A stretch of 25,389 nucleotides of DNA from an uncultured Blautia sp. (GTDB taxonomy: Bacteria > Bacillota_A > Clostridia > Lachnospirales > Lachnospiraceae), in assembly GCA_905209435.1 (NCBI GenBank), contig CAJLTE010000039.1:1-25389 (forward strand), written 5' to 3'. Positions 23,205 through 25,389 of this stretch are shown here, one piece after another (within the stretch, counting starts at the first letter, position 1; the number at the start of each line of letters is the position of its first letter). Both the position numbers and the translations under genes were made by a program. The notes beneath the pieces are model-generated. The model saw nothing but the letters and a program-made list of their open reading frames with translations, was not told the DNA's origin and did no database searches.

Positions 23205-24701
23205 TTAAATCATATTGTCAATCAGATCTGTGTCTTTCAGATCCGGAGAGCGAAGGAATTCACCATTGATCTTGCCGTCTTTCATGATCAGGATACGGTC
23301 TGCCATACCCAGAAGCTCCATGATTTCCTCAGAGATCATAATAATGGATTTTCCTCTTTTTCTCATATCGTTCATCATGGCGTAGATATCAGCTTTAACT
23401 TTGACATCAATACCACGTGTAGGGGAGTCAAGGATGATCAGGTCGGAGTCTTTACCAACCCAGCGTGCAAGAACGACTTTCTGTTTGTTACCACCGGAAA
23501 GAGCGGATACAAACTGGTCAACACCTGTCATTTTTGTACTCATCTGTTTTGCAAATTTATTGGCAAATTCATTCATTGTCTTTGCACGAAGGAATCCATG
23601 AGTCTTCAGATCCTCCAGAGATGGAAGACAGATGTTATCGCCAATTGTATCATTGATGACCAGAGACTCATTGTCACGGTCTTTGGAAGCATATGCAATA
23701 CTGTGTTTGATGGCATCCGGAATGGAATTGATCGGTGTGCCGTCTCCCAGAGTTACACTTCCCTGACGGAAATAGGAAGCTCCGAAGAGTGCCTTTCCAA
23801 CCTCATGCATACCGCATTCGGAAAGTCCTCCGATACCAAGGATCTCACCTTTGTGAAGATCAAGGTTCAGGTTCTCGATCTGTCCTTTTACTGTCACGTT
23901 CTTTGCAGAAAGAACAACTTCATCAGATACCTTCTCACCGTAGTCTGTACGATAGTAGCTGTCACCGATCTCACGACCTACCATTAAGGCTTTCAGTCTG
24001 TCAGGTGTAGCTTCCTCTTTTGTAATGGAACCGATCTTTACACCATCTCGAAGTACGCTGATGTTGTCAGACTGCTCAATAACCTCCTCAAGGTCATGGG
24101 AAATAAAGATTACGCAGTTTCCTGTGTCACGAACTTTGTGCATTACCTTGAAAAGCTCTTCACGGCCTTTCTGTCCAAGTGCTGTTGTTGTCTCGTCTAC
24201 AACCAGAACCTTCGGATTAAAGTAAGTAGATTTTACAATCTCTACCAGCTTACGATCCTCGAAGTTGTAATCATCGATTACTTTAGTTGCATCAATATAG
24301 TTGAATCCATAGCTGTCCAGATATTCCTGGGCTTTCTTGTTCATTGCTGCGGTATTTTTGATACCACATTTAGTAAACTGATCCTCGTTTCCAAGGAAAA
24401 TATTCTCTGCTACAGTCAGTCCGGAAAGTGTTCCGATCTCCTGTACGATAATGGCTACACCCTGATGGTTGGCTTCAACCTGGTTTGTTGCGGTGATCTC
24501 TTTTCCTTCAAGGATAAACTTACCGGAATCTTTCTGGTAAATACCTGTCAGGCAGGATGTTAATGTAGATTTACCGGAACCATTTTCACCGATCAGTGCG
24601 TGGATCTCACCTTTATTAAATGTAAAGGAAACGTTGTCCAGGGCGTGTGTGATGCCAAAATGTTTATCAATATTTTCTGCTCTTAATAATATTTCACCCA
24701 T
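23205..24701 (-). CDS. Sugar-type ABC transporter ATP-binding protein (two NBDs)
   Basis: A 498-residue protein with two nucleotide-binding domains, as in RbsA/MglA/YtfR. NBD1: Walker A GENGSGKST (38-46), Q-loop IVQEIGTLSG, Walker B VLVVDETTTAL, H-loop ISHDL; its ABC signature (normally LSVGQ) is replaced by YNFEDRKLVEI. NBD2: no Walker A (GLSECGMHEVGKALFG), an intact signature LSGGNKQKVVLARW, Walker B LIILDSPTRGIDV with Ser in place of the catalytic Glu. So one composite ATP site is complete and the other is degenerate at both halves, which fits family trends. It powers import of a sugar or similar ligand. ATG at 24701 has AAGGAG seven bases upstream, overlapping the stop of the preceding permease gene. 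No binding-protein gene is in the window. Confidence 0.95.
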   Translation of the reverse strand: MGEILLRAENIDKHFGITHALDNVSFTFNKGEIHALIGENGSGKSTLTSCLTGIYQKDSGKFILEGKEITATNQVEANHQGVAIIVQEIGTLSGLTVAENIFLGNEDQFTKCGIKNTAAMNKKAQEYLDSYGFNYIDATKVIDDYNFEDRKLVEIVKSTYFNPKVLVVDETTTALGQKGREELFKVMHKVRDTGNCVIFISHDLEEVIEQSDNISVLRDGVKIGSITKEEATPDRLKALMVGREIGDSYYRTDYGEKVSDEVVLSAKNVTVKGQIENLNLDLHKGEILGIGGLSECGMHEVGKALFGASYFRQGSVTLGDGTPINSIPDAIKHSIAYASKDRDNESLVINDTIGDNICLPSLEDLKTHGFLRAKTMNEFANKFAKQMSTKMTGVDQFVSALSGGNKQKVVLARWVGKDSDLIILDSPTRGIDVKVKADIYAMMNDMRKRGKSIIMISEEIMELLGMADRILIMKDGKINGEFLRSPDLKDTDLIDNMI

Positions 24702-24712
24702 AATCGTTCTCC

Positions 24713-25389
24713 TTATTTTACTACAAGACCTTTAACCGGTTTGGTTGTCAGTGCAACGATAGCCAGCAGGGCAACACCTGTTACCACGTTCTGGATAGTG
24801 GTCGGAGCACCAAGTGCAACGAAACCGTTGAACATAAGCTGAATGATCATTTCACCGATTACAATTGCGATAACCGGATGGCCGTATTTCTTAAATGCCA
24901 GTCCAAAGAAAGTTCCCATCAGAGGGGTAAAGTTACGGCTCATTGAGGAAAGGTTGGAAGCTGATGTCATGGAAGTACCAAAGCTGATTGTCAGGATTGC
25001 CTGAAGTCCAAAAAAGAATCCTGCAAGAGTAAATGCTACGATTTTATATTTAGGAACATTTACACCCATGTTCTTTGCAACAACTTCGTTGCTTCCGATG
25101 GCGTAAGTATAAGTACCGATTTTTGTATATTTCAGAATGAATGCGCAAAGCAGATATGCGATCAATGCCAGGATCAGGTTGACCGGATAATCACCAAATG
25201 CTCTGTAATTTGTAGCAAGGATTACGTTCTTTCCGTTTGTCGCATATACACTAAACGCCTCATAAATCAGGGACAACGCACATGTAACGATTAGGGAAGA
25301 GATATGTAATTTGATATAAACGATACCATTGATGAGACCAATGATCGTACCGCAGATCAGCGGTGCAATGATAAGTCCGGCATAACCGA
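24713..25389 (-). CDS. Sugar-type ABC transporter permease (first permease, partial)
   Basis: The last 224 residues of a permease whose start lies beyond the right edge; the frame is open up to 25387, and a TTG at 25276 is an internal codon, not a start. Sequence such as GTIIGLINGIVYIKLHISSL (usual GxxxGxxNGxxxxxxxxxxFIxTLG), GTYTYAIGSNEVVAKNMGV and GTFFGLAFKKYGHPVIAIV place it in the BPD_transp_2 family, YtfT-like. It pairs with the permease at 22233. The order permease-ATPase-permease with gaps of 11-12 bases resembles the two-permease ytfT/yjfF arrangement for galactofuranose, but the true ligand cannot be told without the binding protein upstream. Confidence 0.93.
   Translation of the reverse strand, partial: GYAGLIIAPLICGTIIGLINGIVYIKLHISSLIVTCALSLIYEAFSVYATNGKNVILATNYRAFGDYPVNLILALIAYLLCAFILKYTKIGTYTYAIGSNEVVAKNMGVNVPKYKIVAFTLAGFFFGLQAILTISFGTSMTSASNLSSMSRNFTPLMGTFFGLAFKKYGHPVIAIVIGEMIIQLMFNGFVALGAPTTIQNVVTGVALLAIVALTTKPVKGLVVK

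Noticed and set aside
23401..24563. Several plus-strand frames across the ABC ATPase gene
   Set aside because: All are antisense to a well-supported gene and lack ribosome sites.

Overview
The window is about 40% G+C and reads as a chromosomal segment of an anaerobic gut clostridium, most likely Lachnospiraceae. The basis is the strong AGGAGG-type ribosome sites, the small Cys-rich DUF6472-type protein, an L10-type leader before rplJ, a VanW protein, BspA-like and Fn3-like surface proteins, and a two-permease sugar ABC operon. I cannot assign genus or species. Nearly all genes are on the minus strand; only apbE and two short ORFs read on plus.

Layout. 1-320: start of rplJ with its promoter, L10 leader and attenuator, read off the left edge. 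320-2752: upp, a 60-aa Cys-rich protein, and the divergent lipoprotein apbE, with a perfect 13-bp-arm inverted repeat between the last two. 2768-6572: a secreted SGNH hydrolase with an 85-aa partner, an EamA transporter, a secreted protein of unknown role, and a DUF2798 membrane protein behind a long leader that contains a perfect complement of its own ribosome site. 6945-7799: an Rpn-type transposase/nuclease gene broken by one stop codon. 7889-9959: a coupled set of TIM-barrel protein, YqeG-type HAD phosphatase and VanW protein. 10020-19309: a surface-protein island with a YARHG/SPOR-like secreted protein, a 1317-aa leucine-rich-repeat/Fn3 protein, a second Fn3 protein with a frameshift in its signal peptide, and a short Crp/Fnr regulator. 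The DNA in front of the first and third surface-protein genes is clearly paralogous, which points to duplication and rearrangement of a regulator-plus-surface-protein unit. 19395-22117: a gene remnant, a zinc-ribbon membrane protein with Pro-Glu repeats, a run of four hairpins, an AT-rich stretch with a palindrome, and a truncated XRE-type regulator; this looks like the scar of a mobile element. 22233-25389: permease, ATPase and permease of a sugar-type ABC importer running off the right edge.

Working together. The clear functional sets are the ABC importer, the 7889-9959 operon, and the envelope proteins of 10-19 kb. I did not find a complete new multi-gene system. The points most worth a second look are the paralogous leaders at 12.2 and 18.6 kb, the self-complementary leader at 6.6 kb, the hairpin cluster at 21.5 kb, a 24-residue hydrophobic peptide ORF at 22.2 kb with its start region in a hairpin, and several genes damaged by a single mutation.
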